Assembly (NCBI GenBank): GCA_963693285.1
Contig: OY848926.1
Location: forward strand, 6,342,327-6,406,326
DNA: 64,000 bases
DNA from: Xestospongia muta
Taxonomy: Eukaryota > Porifera > Demospongiae > Haplosclerida > Petrosiidae
Reading direction: 5' to 3'
Position numbers and translations under genes: made by a program. The number at the start of each line of letters is the position of its first letter. Position 1 is the stretch's first letter. The notes beneath the pieces were generated by a model, which worked only from the letters and a program-made list of their open reading frames with translations, ran no database searches and was not told the origin of the DNA. This document shows positions 47,484-61,047 of the stretch, one piece after another.

Positions 47484-49060
47484 ATGACAAATTATAAAAG
47501 CCAACACGATCAAAGCACGTTACGGTATCGTGGCTGTGCTTCGCTGTCTTTTAGAGTTGGATGTCTAAAGAAGAAAATAGCTGATACGACAGCTTTTATT
47601 TTTGACGATAAGAAAATGACGAAAGGAAAGATAACATCTTCTACAACACAGTGGTTAGCGCTACCTTGCGTCTTTCTACAGACCGAATCATTAATAGAAA
47701 AATGCACTTACTGCGAAGAGAAGTTTACGTTTTGGAGTAGCAGAAAACACTGCGAGTTCTGTGGTTGTGTTGTTCATAGTCGTTGTACAGTTAAAGTCGG
47801 AACACCAGAAGGAAGACGAGCTAAGATGTGTCAGCGATGTCACACTTACAAGATGGTACATTGTCAACATCTCACTGAAGGTATGAACAGACATAGTTAT
47901 TAATTCTATAAAACTCTGGTGCGTTATAGGAGATGAGTTTATCTGCTATAATGGACGACTACCAGCAGCAGCTTATCTTTCTCTATCTGAAGAGAAACAA
48001 TGTTTACTATTAACATTAGATCCATCAGGTATAATGATAATAATGATAATAATGATATAATTACTGTAATAATATGCTACACAGGTAATGAAGAGGAAAT
48101 ACTGCTGAGAGATATTGTTAGCATACAGAAAGGATTTTCCCATGCAGGACACATGAGAGCTGGTATGACACTATATATTAATAATATAAATTGATTTTAT
48201 TATTGTCATTAGCTGCACAATACGATCCACTCCGCTGTTTTTCTATAACTACAAACACCAGTAAAGGTTGGAAGTGTTATGATATGAAAAGTCACTCTGG
48301 ATTACATTGTCAACAGTAAGTTCTAGTATGTTTTATTATTACTGACTATTCACTATCTATTATTAGATGGGTTACAGCACTGAATTCAGCATTATTTATA
48401 TATAAACGATTACAAGATCAAGAGGAAGCCATTGCTAACTATGAGGCTCAAGGACATATCATACCAGAGAGGGGATTTCTATATTTTCCAAAAAAGGCAT
48501 CTCAAGTTGTACCAAGTTCTTCTTCTCCTTCTCCTATGACCAAAAGAGCAAAAACAAATGAGGATGACTCCTTAGTAATTGTGCCATCAATAGAGAAATT
48601 ATCAGAACCTGAAGTAGAAATTGTTGAGGAGTCAGATATGGTTGTGGTTGAAGTTAGTGATTGTAGTCGAGATACTACACCATGTAGTGATCATGGAGAA
48701 TTGTCTAGATATTCTCCTGTTGTTCGTAAATCACATTACAAGATACGAACTGGTATAGCTCCACATCGACCTATTTTAACATCCAGCCATACAACTGATA
48801 GACTAGCTTTAACTTTATCATCACAACCAGACTGGAGAACTCAGACAACGGGCTCCACCCACTCAAGTCATGGCCTTCCTTATAAAGGAAAGAAGAGTCA
48901 ACTTAAATGTAGCTGTAGTTGTCACATATATGCTCTTGAACCAGCCAGAGCTCTCCTATTTCCAATACAGCAATCACCAGATACTCACGGTCCATATCAC
49001 AGCTGTTGTGAACAGTGTCGTGGTAAATGTCCCGTTTTTCGTGACCTAAATACTTTCTAA
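47484..49060 (+). CDS. FYVE-like zinc finger plus PH-like domain protein
   Basis: I do not recognise the family. A treble-clef finger reads CTYCEEKFTFWSSRKHCEFC, then GCVVHSRC and CQRC, the FYVE spacing with RKHCEFCG at the place of the usual R+HHCR-CG, but without a clear WxxD. A PH-like domain follows (DEFICYNGRLPAAAYLSLSE to HCQQWVTALNSALFIYKRL, with the PH-typical tryptophan). The rest is low-complexity, with a cysteine-rich end (KCSCSCHIYALEP, CCEQCRGKCPVF). The FYVE-then-PH order suggests a phosphoinositide-binding membrane adaptor. A later in-frame start at 47616 (MTKGKITSSTTQWLALPC) is equally possible. Confidence 0.7.
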
Positions 49061-49266
49061 CTCGTGTATTATATTCAATACATTTTTACCCAATGTCATT
49101 TGTAATACCACAGTTTGTTTTATCTCCAGACACTATTGTGTTTATTGAATTAATCTTAATAGTTGTCCTGAGCTGGTCTTTATGCTAGAAAACAAATAGG
49201 TCAATTATGAATTGTGAATAAAGTTATATGACCAAATATGGTAACTGTTAAATAACTAAATATGAG

Positions 49267-50594
49267 CTAAGAAAGGTCACTATTACATCTTTTCAATGAG
49301 CTTCCTTTCATTGTGGGATAGTTACTATAAAGACAACTAACTCAGTCAGTACATCATGTGATATTAGGGGAAATATTGGGGGGATCCCTGTCATAGGATT
49401 GTTATTATAAACATACCTTTCAACTAACTCGGCACCTAGTAGATCATGGATATAATATTCCATTGGTAGACTTGTCATTGATAACTTTTTCTTTTCCAGT
49501 TCCTGTGATGTAATGTGTATCATAACAGGTTGTGTCATAAATAAACTTACTGTCTCTAATATTTCATTATATTTGAGTCTTTTAAATATCTGAAGTACAG
49601 CTGTTCTACCTAATGTATTATGACAGGATATTGTAATAGTATTCCTCTCATATGACTGATAGTGGTGGTGTGGTATGTGGTAGATCTCCTGATCTGCTGA
49701 CTTGTGTTTACTATTTAATATACATGATATAGTATGGATTTGTACATGTAATATACTTCATATAGTAATATGTACATGTGGTATGGTAATATATACATGT
49801 GGTATGGTAAAATATACATGTGGTATGGTAATATATACAGGTGATATACATTATGGTCAGTACATGTTATGGAGCATGATGCAATCCAACCTTTGATAAA
49901 ATCCCTTTTAAAAGTACTGATTCCAGGAATAGAAAACCACCATGTTTTCATAGGACCATTAACATCCCTTAATAATAATACCCCTTTATTTACTAGAATG
50001 CTATGATGTCATAATGATTAGAGGAGGCTCCTATTATTATAACCTACCTAATATCATCTTCTGAAATTTTAAAGTCTTTAATTAATTTTGTCTTGGAAAT
50101 GCTGACGTCAACACAGTCTTGTAATAATGAGCTCACCACCTTTCGTTGTAAAGGGGTGTCCCCTAGTTTATTACTCACTAATGAACAGTAATCTTCAAAT
50201 AAAAGCACAGCATAGTCTTCTTGTCCTGATTCAAGTTTAAATAGTCGAATTTTATGATTATCTCTGAGAGATATCTAATAAAATAGTTCAAATTGGTAAG
50301 TAATTCAAATGCTACACTTACTATATCTCTATCTACTGTTGTTTTATTGTGTATTAAACTATATATCTGATGTTTTAATACAATAGGAGGACCTCCTATA
50401 CAACATGAGGAATATAGTTTACATAGATATGAGAGTGCTGCTTCAGTATCTGATGGAATATCTGTAGGAACAATATGACTTTATAATCGACTCTCATGAA
50501 TACATTTACCAGTCTCTTTTGTTTCTTTAATAGTTTTAGTTGGTTTAGTTGGATAACAACATGATTGGGAAGGATGACTGGAGGATCTTTTCAT
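49267..50594 (-). CDS. STK19: STK19-like winged-helix DNA-binding protein
   Basis: STK19, first named a kinase, is now known as a winged-helix factor that aids transcription-coupled repair. Recognisable segments in order: GGPPIVLKHQIYSLIHNKTT, RLFKLESGQEDYAVLFEDYC, LVNKGVLLLRDVNGP, TWWFSIPGISTFKRDFIKG, GRTAVLQIFKRLKYNEIL and YYIHDLLGAELVER. These match the human protein's order across all three winged helices. The start is MKRSSSHPSQSCCYPTKP. A large intron (about 49660-49890) contains a tandem repeat. The splice to the last exon is inferred from the phase. Confidence 0.85.
49740..49860. repeat. Tandem repeat in the STK19 intron
   Basis: About five copies of a 19-20 bp unit, ATACATGTGGTATGGTAATA. 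Confidence 0.9.
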
Positions 50595-50715
50595 ATTTAA
50601 CCCTTTAGTACGGCACGCGAATTAAAATTTAACCCGTTACAAATTGTAATACTGTTAGCCACAGTGTTGCTAGGCAACTATACATTTCGGTATTTTCTAA
50701 GGCAGCTCAGGTAGG
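50595..50715. promoter_or_regulatory. STK19/TEX47-like divergent promoter
   Basis: 121 bp with two TTTAACCC blocks (near 50597 and 50629) and TAGTACGGCACGCG, reminiscent of the GGGTTAAA plus TACGG combination in other divergent promoters here. Confidence 0.35.
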
Positions 50716-51749
50716 ATGTCCTCTGAGGCAGTAAGCAAGCCTTCCGTGTTAGATTTAAAACAGGAAAAGCTTAGAAGTATTAACAGAGTAAGAATGTATG
50801 ACGTCAAATATTCATAAAATGTTTGTCCATTAGAAACAGATTATACATTCTGTTGTTATTATCTCAAAATTATCAACAGATCTTGCAGACAAAAGAGACA
50901 TTGGACGTATGTTCCATCCACACATAATAATTCTATCTTTGTTCTATTATAGATCATTATGAAAAGATATTCAAGTTATGTCACACAAAGTATCAAGGTG
51001 ATGGCCCAACTGGTATACTCCTGATCTATCCACAACATGTAGTACATTTACTGGAAGCACCACTAGAATTATTACAAACTATCATTATTGACCTTGATAA
51101 AGACAGGTAACAGCACATGTTAATTACAATATGTTATATTATAATTAATAGGAGTTTACTCCAGGAAAGTCGTCTGCTTAATTTCTCATCTGGACTTGAG
51201 CAAAGATTTTATCCACAATGGAGTGTCCGTGTATTAAACTTACCTTCACTAGCTAAAGGAGAAACATATCAAACAACAGATCCTATTGAACAAACAGTAA
51301 ATAGAATAGCTGTTTATCATAATGAATTATACCTAAATACAGGTATCATCTAGTATTGAAGTACTGTATAAACTAGGAGCTCAACTCAGTAGATTACATC
51401 AAGTAAATCTCCTTGTCTATCCATTCATTCATTCATGCATCCATTAGATGGAGCTCAAGAGGACACTTGATTCATTACCTGAAAAACTGCCTCATCTCCT
51501 TTTACAACAAGGTGCAGTGGTTGCCATGGCAATTTGCATTCAATGATACTTTTGTATTCAGATATTTTAGAGTATTTGGTCAATCACTCTGATCTCAATA
51601 CACCAGCAGACTATATCAATCGTTATTGTGCTCCTCATTTTATCACACTAGATAGTGGTGAGTGTTTTAGTAGCTATTATATTATATTATTGTTTGTCAC
51701 TGTAGAACTTGTGTGGCCAATGGCAATACGATTATTTCCATATGATTAA
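50716..51749 (+). CDS. TEX47-like protein with a BLUF-like (ferredoxin-like) domain
   Basis: The protein starts MSSEAVSKPSVLDLKQEKLR. It continues IIHSVVIISKLST, HYEKIFKLCHTKYQGDGPTG, ILLIYPQHVVHLLEAPLELL, RLLNFSSGLEQRFYPQWSVR then VLNLPSLAKGE. The order (GLLLIYP-x-HVLE, then FPxW) is that of TEX47, a sperm-associated protein with a BLUF-like fold; a flavin-binding role cannot be asserted from this sequence. The C-terminal exons read DILEYLVNHSDLNTPADYIN and end WPMAIRLFPYD. About eight introns. A ciliary or sperm role is inference. Confidence 0.6.
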
Positions 51750-51815
51750 CAGAAATACTTAAAGGGTTAAAAAAAGATTAAATATAACATAATATCACAT
51801 GTATACATGTAGCTG

Positions 51816-54073
51816 TTACAAGAGAGGGACTTTAACATCATGTCGACCCAGAAGTCCATCACGTGAACTAAATGAGTTGACACTGTTGGAAGATGGCCAG
51901 GAACTGTTTTCACTTTCTATAGATGATCCTGTTAACTTCCTTGACCGAAAATCTCCAGTATTATCACTGAATTGATTATCACCAGTGACAAGGCCTGACT
52001 CAATAGATGCTGTTATAGTAATGCCTTGAGTCTTTACAAAACCGTTTGTTTTTATCATGTCATCTTCTGTTGGTGTACCAGGAAGATGGATGGCAGTGGT
52101 ATCTGGAGGGGTGTGGTCATCTTGTAAAGGTGTTAGTTGGAGATCAGAGTTTTCTTCTAATGACAAACCTGGTTTTGCTAACGGGAGCCTATAGATTAGA
52201 AATAATTAATGAGTTATTAATCAGGGACTAACTCAATAGGTATAATAGTATCTTGAGCAGCATTCATGTCATCCTCTTCTTCACCTTCTTCTTCTTCATC
52301 TCCAGTGCTCATTGGGATTTCTACAATAATTATTATCATTAATCAGGGGCATACTCTTATAATAATTATACCTGCAGTGTTTTGATTTTTGGCTACTTTG
52401 ATTTTGGGGTATCCATTAAGTGCTTGTATTAATGACAATGTTCTATAACCTGGAACTGAATATAACTAAAGAGAATAAGCATCTCATTAAACAGGTCTAA
52501 TAAACAGGTTTAACTGGTTTCTTACTTCAGCATTATTAGTGACTTCATCATCATCAGGTTGCTCATCAGATGGAATAGACTGCAATGCTTGGATTTGTAC
52601 CAGGGCTTGAAATGCTATATAACACACATAGTGAATGGACAATCATTAGCACTTTGTTACTTACGAGATCGACATATGGGACAGTTACTAGCTTGATAAC
52701 GGAGATCAGCAGCTATAGAGCTATAGAGTCACTTATTGTATCATACATTTGACTTACCACAGCTAGCACAGATACAAAAATGTCGACATGGTAGGAGAAT
52801 AGTGTCTTTAATGTCAGTAAAACAAATAACACACTCGGCTCCTAGATCCTCATCATCATCATCATCAGAAGAGTCGTCACTTTCATCATTATCTTCATCC
52901 TAATATGTACACTGGTTACTAGTCATATTAATGACCGACTACCTGTTCTTTGGGTACAGCTTTGTTTTCCAATCCAAATATTTCATGTATGACATACTCC
53001 ATATTATCAAGTAGCATTTTCTGTTTCATCACTTTAATGATATAGCTTTCCCCTATTGATTTGTCCAGTTTACATATTGTCAATATTGACTGATATCCAT
53101 GATCTAATATGAGAGAAAATAACAATAAAACACTTTTAGACCCAAGTTACTCTTGTGGTCCAATAGGATTAGCACATTGGACTTCTAATTCAAAGATTGT
53201 GGGTTTGAACCACACTAGGAGTGCTGTTTGTATTTTTTACCTGATGATTGTGTTTCCAACAAAATTGCTATAGGAAAGAGATTTTGTCCAGACTCAGGAT
53301 CATATGTCAACTTAGAAAAAAAATATTTGTAAAAGTAGGTTTAAAGGACGACTTACTTTTTCTTCCATCCAATCTGAAGGATTTAGCGTCAAAGATGGCT
53401 GACTAAATCTCTGTTCTAGACCTTTATCATAGCAATAACATTGAGAGACTTTAGTTATAGCACTGGGAGTAGTTCTGTGTATATATTAACTACATGTCAG
53501 GGACAAGGAGGGTCATACCCATTTTGGAGTGTTTCCATACTAGATATATCTAGCAAGGAATAAAAAACGTAAATTTGGCAGGGGACTTCAGCATCAAAGA
53601 GAAATTCGATGGAATAAGTATCAGGATCATCTGGTAATCTATAATCACATGACAATCACATAATTAATATCAGTTAATACATAAGTTACCTGACAAGTTT
53701 AACAGTCTCCTTGTGTACGTTTAACATACTGTATAAACATTCTACAGGTTTCTTTTTGGGGGGTTGTTTGTAAGGAAACTATTGTTAAGACAAATTTGAT
53801 AATTTGATAATATAGTACTCACTGCTGCTGGAGGGGCTGTCATATAGTTTATATCTGTTTGTTCACCAAACAAAAAGTGCTCAGGATCTGCTGTCTCAAA
53901 CTTCCTTGATCCCAAATGATAATGTGTGGTGAAGAAGTGTCCTCCTAATATAAATGTAATATCTTGTTATTTGAGACCTACTTACCATCTGATGGAGGAT
54001 AGGTATATATGTGATTTGTGTTCAACTCAGGAGCTAAGACTTCAACTCGACGTCTAGAGAATTGGCCTCCCAT
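51816..54073 (-). CDS. MGRN1: E3 ubiquitin ligase MGRN1/RNF157 (mahogunin)
   Basis: Mahogunin ubiquitinates TSG101 and other targets in endosomal trafficking. The ATG at 54073 gives MGGQFSRRRVEVLAP, an N-myristoylation-type start (MG, S at position 6) as in the family; an ATG at 54181 would add 36 residues. The MGRN1-type domain includes FTTHYHLGSRKFETADPEHF, FGEQTDINYM and LVRLPDDPDTYSIEFLFDA. The RING finger is CVICFTDIKDTILLPCRHFC then CASCAADLRYQASNCPICR, complete C3HC4. The acidic stretch before it (about 52840-52900) and the S/T-rich tail ending RHDVKVPLL are unordered. One intron holds a tRNA-like sequence. Confidence 0.92.
53149..53223 (+). tRNA. tRNA-Arg(UCU)-like sequence inside an MGRN1 intron, possibly a pseudogene
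   Basis: A cloverleaf can be drawn: acceptor ACTCTTG pairs with TAGGAGT (two G-U), the anticodon arm is TTGGA-CTTCTAA-TTCAA with anticodon TCT, and the T arm is GTGGG-TTTGAAC-CACAC. The D stem and the T stem each have one mismatch, and the B box is GGTTTGAACC instead of GGTTCGA. It lies antisense to MGRN1 in an intron of about 137 nt. No T-run directly follows. The mismatches favour a decayed tRNA or a tRNA-derived SINE head. Confidence 0.55.
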
Positions 54074-54145
54074 CTTTACAGGAAATACCGTCACTTGACT
54101 GTAGTCCACGCCCTCTACATTACTAGGGGGTGTGGCTATTGAAAG
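54074..54145. promoter_or_regulatory. MGRN1/ABAT divergent promoter
   Basis: Only 72 bp separate the preferred start codons. If the upstream MGRN1 ATG at 54181 is used, the first codons of both genes would overlap in antisense by 36 bp. Confidence 0.4.
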
Positions 54146-56338
54146 ATGATGGCTCTGCAGCGACTTGTTGTAGTAAGACATTTTGTAGCTGGTATTGCGA
54201 AATATAGCACTACTTTTAATTGGAAATGTAAGTTTGCACTTGTTTAATTAAATAACAACAACAAAAATAATTATTGTACTGAGTATTTGACAGATTTGGA
54301 GGAATTAGATGGACCATATACTAATCCAGTAGTCCATACTATTATACCTGGTCCACAATCACAGGTAACCAGTCATGCAACATAACTTTATATTATTGCA
54401 ATCACAGCAACTCTTTAATAGTTTGGGTCAAGTACAAGTTAGTTATATATTTTAATACTTTATTATAATATTATGTGTTATAGCTTACTAGTTCAATCCA
54501 ATTGTTTACTGATTATGATCGTTCTCAAGGTAACTATATGGTTGATGCTGATGGCAATATTATATTAGATCTGTTTCAACAATATAGTACTTTGCCATTA
54601 GGTATGACTTAGTCAATAATATGTATTCACTTATATTATAAACCAGGCTATAATAACCCAACCATCTTGAAGGCTGTGGCTAATACCTCCAACTTATCTC
54701 TCCTAGCTACTCGTCCTTCTTTAGGTTTTTCACCATCTGTAAATTATTATGACCAGCTACAATCCTCTCTTTTATCAGTAAGTTAGTAAGTGTTGTTACT
54801 AGATATGTTGTTGAGTCACTAGGTCAAACCATTTGGTATGAACTGGTTAGTACATATGATGTGTGGTGCTTGTTCTGTTGAGAATGCACTCAAGTTATCA
54901 TTTATGTGGTATATGGTAAGTTAAATATGATTACTTAGTCTGTCTAGTTATGTTATGTTATTAGAGAAACCAAAGAGGTGTTAGAGAGATATCCGATGAA
55001 GAAATTCAAAGTGCTATTAATAATCAAGTAAATATTTTGAATGCTCCATAATTACTTTAAAGTTTATTATAAAGACACCTGGTTGTCCAAAGATAAGTGT
55101 TCTCTCATTTAGAGGTGCATTTCATGGCCGGACAATGGGTGAGTGTATTAAAGACAATAAAAAATTCTTCATATAATTGTATAGCTTGTCTTTCTATAAC
55201 ACACAGCAAGCCAATGATCAAAGTTGATATACCAGTATTTGATGGCCCCATTGCTCCCTTTCCTGTATTACAATATCCTCTAGAAGTCAGATTAGTTAAT
55301 ATTATAATATCATAATACATGTCGAGTTAATAGGAATTTAGTAAAGAGAATAAAGCTGAAGAAGAGAGATGTTTGGCTCAAGTAGAAGACCTAATACATC
55401 AATATAAGAAGGTGGCTCCTGTTGCTGCTGTCATTATTGAACCTATTCAATCAGAAGGAGGTATTAGTTCAGTATATCTCATATTGCTAGTAATGAATAA
55501 TGCAGGAGATAACCATGCCTCAGCTGAGTTCTTCAAAGGTCTTCAACAGATCTGTCATAAAGTATAGTTTCTCAATATATTAAGTTTTATTACACACACA
55601 CATAGTATGGTATTGTTTTTATAGTGGATGAAATACAGACTGGTGGTGGAGCTACTGGACAGTTTTGGTATTTCAATTAAATATATAGTTCATAATAATT
55701 GTCATAATTAGGGCCCACGAAGCCTGGGGCTTACCCACACCACCTCACTTAGTGACTTTTGCTAAGAAATTACAAGCAAGCGGAGTCTTTGCTATTGACG
55801 GCATGTTACCTACTGAGGTACATAGCCCCACCCACCCCAAATTATTTTTATGTTATATAATTATAGCCATATCGTATTTTCAATACATGGATGGGTGACC
55901 CCAGTAAATTACCAATACTTCAAGCAATTATTGAGGAAATAAAACGCGAAAAGTTATTAGAATTAGTGAGAACATCTGGTCAAGTCTTGTTATCAGGTCT
56001 AAGAGATATTGAGGTATTTAATGAAGTATAGTTTATAATAATAATTATTATTATAGAGACTATATTCTCCATTAATACATAATGTACGAGGAATTGGTAC
56101 ATTTTGTGCATTTAATATAAAAGACTCTTCGACTAGAGATATTGTCAACAATAAATTAAGAGAGAGAGGTTTGTTTTTAATTTTATACCTCATTATTATC
56201 TAATTAATAGGAGTTATGGTTGGTTCTTGCGGTAGCGTCTCCATTCGTTTGCGACCAGCTCTAATTTTCCAACCTAGACATGCAGATGTGTTTCTTGATA
56301 CCTGTGAAAGTGTTTTAAAAGAGTTGTATTATAATTGA
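54146..56338 (+). CDS. ABAT: 4-aminobutyrate aminotransferase, mitochondrial
   Basis: ABAT is a PLP enzyme that degrades GABA to succinic semialdehyde. The N-terminus [20 protein letters not shown] is a clear mitochondrial presequence. It continues [73 protein letters not shown], then [20 protein letters not shown] with the PLP-stacking aspartate, and [11 protein letters not shown] with the Schiff-base lysine. [20 protein letters not shown] and [20 protein letters not shown] end the family pattern. About 13 introns. Confidence 0.95.
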
Positions 56339-56550
56339 TGCGTAGATTGATGGAACTATTATTTTATATTGATTATTAAATAAGCTATTAAAGCTAACGA
56401 TTTAAATTAGTTAATCTCTCACGTGATGTCACGTGAAAACCACGTTTTGTTTACAAGCTATAGCTGTGTCAGCACTTCGTGATTCGTTCACGACTAGTTG
56501 AACTACGTCTTTGTTTGAGTCTGGATTTCTTTACGGACGTCAGTCACAAC
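56339..56550. promoter_or_regulatory. Intergenic region with two CACGTGA E-boxes upstream of UBALD
   Basis: TCACGTGATGTCACGTGAAA near 56419-56438 holds two CACGTG palindromes in tandem, a spacing that suits dimeric bHLH-Zip factors. Function inferred. Confidence 0.4.
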
Positions 56551-57058
56551 ATGGAGCACGAAATACTTCGAAAGCAAATTATGGTCAATCAGTTTTGTAA
56601 TCAAGTTGGATGTACACCAGAACAAGCCACGGAAATTCTTCAAACTGCTCGATGGCAGATTGAGGTATGAGCGATGTTGATTAAGAAGATTGACATAATG
56701 TTTTTACTCGTTTCCTTAGGTCGCTTTTAGCCTGTACTTTCAAGGCCATGCCATAGTGACTCAAACTTCTACTGTTAGTGGTGCTCCTGGCCATCATGAT
56801 GGACCAACCTCAATGGACAGCTCTGGAGGAAATTCTTTTGGTTCAAGAAAATCTTATGTAAGGAATCTCAAGCATTTTTTTACTATATTAGTAAATGTTC
56901 TTTCTTTGTAGTCGTGTGTCCCAACTAATACTCCTGCTACACCACCATCTTTACCTGACACCTTAGCGGCATTTGCACAAATGAAAGCCTCAAGTCCTGA
57001 TCAGAGAGCAGGTCTAGAAACGAGAGTAGTCCACTTACAAGCATCTGGAAAGAGCTGA
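56551..57058 (+). CDS. UBALD: UBA-like domain-containing protein (UBALD1/2, FAM100)
   Basis: UBALD proteins have an N-terminal UBA-like helix bundle; their role is poorly known. The start reads MEHEILRKQIMVNQFCNQVG, then CTPEQATEILQTARWQIEVA and FSLYFQ, which align with the UBA-like domain. The conserved second block is CVPTNTPATPPSLPDTLAAF then AQMKAS. Three exons, about 135 residues, within the family range. Confidence 0.88.
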
Positions 57059-57889
57059 TACTGGTTATGAGAGAATGAAAGATGTGACAATAATTATCAT
57101 GTTCTTTTCTATTTTTCTGTCTCTAGCTGTCTTTTCTCATTTTCATCTAATTTATAGGAGTTAATTGGTCTCACTCTCTCATAAAGAGAGAGAAATCATT
57201 GTATACTGTGTATACACTCAGCCGAGTCACTGTTCAATTGCTTTTGTATTCATTGTCTTGTTTTGTCTTTAACTGTTTTGTTATTGATTGATTCAGCTTG
57301 TATTAACATTTCCCATCGTCAAATATGTTAGTATGGCTCATTTGTTAGTTTACACTCCCTCGGTCAGTGTACACATTAACAACTCGTGCTTCCTTATAAG
57401 CACATGAGAGTAAACATAAGAAACTGATAATTAAGGTAATTCCGGTATTATGCGTATTCATAGTTCTGTTGCTGATGCTGGTGCTTAGTGACCAAGCTAG
57501 TAAACATGATGTGTAATGCTGAATCTGCAAATGCAGCAATATTTAAAAAGTTTAGCGCCAGATGATCTTTAGTTTGTCTCTGCTGTGAATTTTGGTTGAG
57601 ATCATACTCAAAGATAAGATTCAATTATTCGCAAGATTTGGTTCTTGTTAGAACTTTCAAGTAATTGGTAGACACTCAGAGGCCACACAACCCAGCTACC
57701 ACTATCTCCTGGACTACAAACTTGGATTTTGAGGAGAGCTAAAGAGAACCCTAGTTAATTGTTTGCAAGGCCAGCCCCACCCTCTTTTAGTCTCTGCAAG
57801 TACAAGCGGGTATATATTCTGGTTAGCAGCTGTTGTCAATACTCTCTCCTCTGTTTCTCTGGAGAATAATGCAATTTATTTAGTACAAA
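57059..57889. other. 830-bp intergenic region upstream of the FoxJ1-like gene
   Basis: The longest gene-free and repeat-free gap in the window. I see no coding exon; the minus-strand frame at 57345-57539 has no protein features. CTCTCTCATAAAGAGAGAG (57172-57190) is an inverted repeat. A regulatory role for the developmental gene downstream is inferred from its unusual length. Confidence 0.5.
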
Positions 57890-59258
<1,369 letters not shown>

Positions 59259-59363
59259 ATAAACTTATATATTTTGCATTATAAAGCTGCCTTATTTTTT
59301 GTCCATTATTGAAAATTCTTTTATCTCTATATATTTATTGTCTCATTTTTTAAAACATTATTA

Positions 59364-61047
59364 TTACAATAATTCTTGCATTTCAGACATAAAGGCTTCA
59401 TAAGCATCACCTTGTATACCAGGATTGACTCGTGAGGAGGTAGTTGATTTAGATAAATCATTACCATGAGTACTGGGCACTGATCTCATTTTAGATTTAA
59501 GAGCTTTTGGTTGATCACGACGAACTCTCAAAGATGTAGGCATAAATTTAGTTACTTCAGCCTGTACATTACGTAACTGTGGTTGAGCTGAAATGATAGC
59601 TGGTTGTTTAGTTTGTTGTACTGCACTAATGATAGGAGAGGATTGGATGTGAGGTTTATTAGTAGGAGGAGATTGAAAGAGAGGACGAGGTGTTGTTGAG
59701 AAACCAACTGGTGGAGGATATTGAGGAGGAGCAAACAAAGGAAGAGGATGTGTACTATAAGAAGGTATTCCGCCAGGGGGTGGAGGTCCAGGTGGTGGAG
59801 GTGGAGGGACTTGCTTTATTTGATCCAATTCTTCTTCATTTTCACTTGACACTATCAGAGGAATTCATACTTTGATTTATAACTAGTTTGTTCTACCTTC
59901 ATCATTAGATTCTTCGTCTTCTTCTTCTTCACTGGATTCTTCTTCACTGCTATCATTATCTTCAGCAAAATGAACTGATTTCTCAACAATAATTGCTTTA
60001 GGAAATTTAGTACTAGGAGGAGGACCAGAGGGAGGACCTATAGTGAAGAGTTGAGGACTTCAATATCTTTTAGCAAATACCTGGAGGTTTAAGTCCTGGA
60101 GATCCAACAGGACTACTTTCATCATCAGGTCTAAGAAACAATAAAATTACAATAATTGAGACCACGCCCACTTACTCCATTTCTTGAGGCATAGGAATTT
60201 CACTAGGGACTACATTTTCTGTAAAATAATTATAACTTTAATATATTGGGGGTGTGGTCTTACCTCCAGTGGTTCCTCCACTATCAGGTAATGGAATGTC
60301 AGAGACGGCAATTTGTGACTACAAAAAGCAGTTATCTGATATCACCATGATTAGTAAAACTTACTCGAGCACTTCTATAGGAGTCTAGAAAGAGATAAAG
60401 TATTACTAGTAATAGTTCCTATTAATATACTTACTATATACTTTTGTCATTTCTCTCCTCTTACGTTCACTATCTACTACTAAACTGGAAAAGAAATCAT
60501 TTCATCTCATTAATTTAGGGACATACTCTTTTAGTCTCTGTGCTTGACGAGGGTCTTGTCTATCCTAGTTGTCCATTAATTAATTTAATTAATAGGGGCA
60601 ATATACTTACATAGAATAATATAATTCTTTGTAATGTTTCATGAAGTTTTCTTTTCTTTTCCTTTAACCCTTTCTCAGTAGGTAATTCTTCTGGTCCTGC
60701 CTCAACCTCTATAATACAAGGCTCATGGGTTACTATGGTAATTACAGGGTCTAACCCATTTTCTCAATCTCCTCAATTTCAGCCAAAATAGCATGTGGGT
60801 TCTTGTTTTTTATTACTGCCTCTCGAACAGCACTACGTTGTTGTTTGTTCTATAGACATGAGGATATGTTACCATGACAACATTGCAATGGAGACAAATT
60901 TTACTTTCTTGAGTTCTTTCTTTCTACATTGTTTTCCTATAATATTGATGACGTCATAATGATATAATGTGTAATATACTTACTCCATTGGTCTGTTGGG
61001 TTCATAAATTTGCCTGTCTTTGTCGTTTTTGTTGACCTTCTGCCCAT
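59364..61047 (-). CDS. WBP11: WW domain-binding protein 11 (splicing factor, SIPP1/NpwBP)
   Basis: WBP11 is a nuclear splicing factor that binds PQBP1 and PP1. The protein starts MGRRSTKTTKTGKFMNPTDQ, the invariant N-terminus, then has a basic RKKELKKNK-type region and acidic stretches. The proline-rich part (VPPPPPPGPPPPGGIPSYST) can bind WW domains. The C-terminus AEVTKFMPTSLRVRRDQPKA, then GDAYEAFMSEMQELL, is the family signature. Around 12 exons. The position opposite EXOC7 gives a shared promoter of 308 bp. Confidence 0.92.

Noticed and set aside
57345..57539. Minus-strand open frame upstream of the FoxJ1-like gene
   Set aside because: No domain, no splice partner, and composition like the surrounding non-coding DNA.
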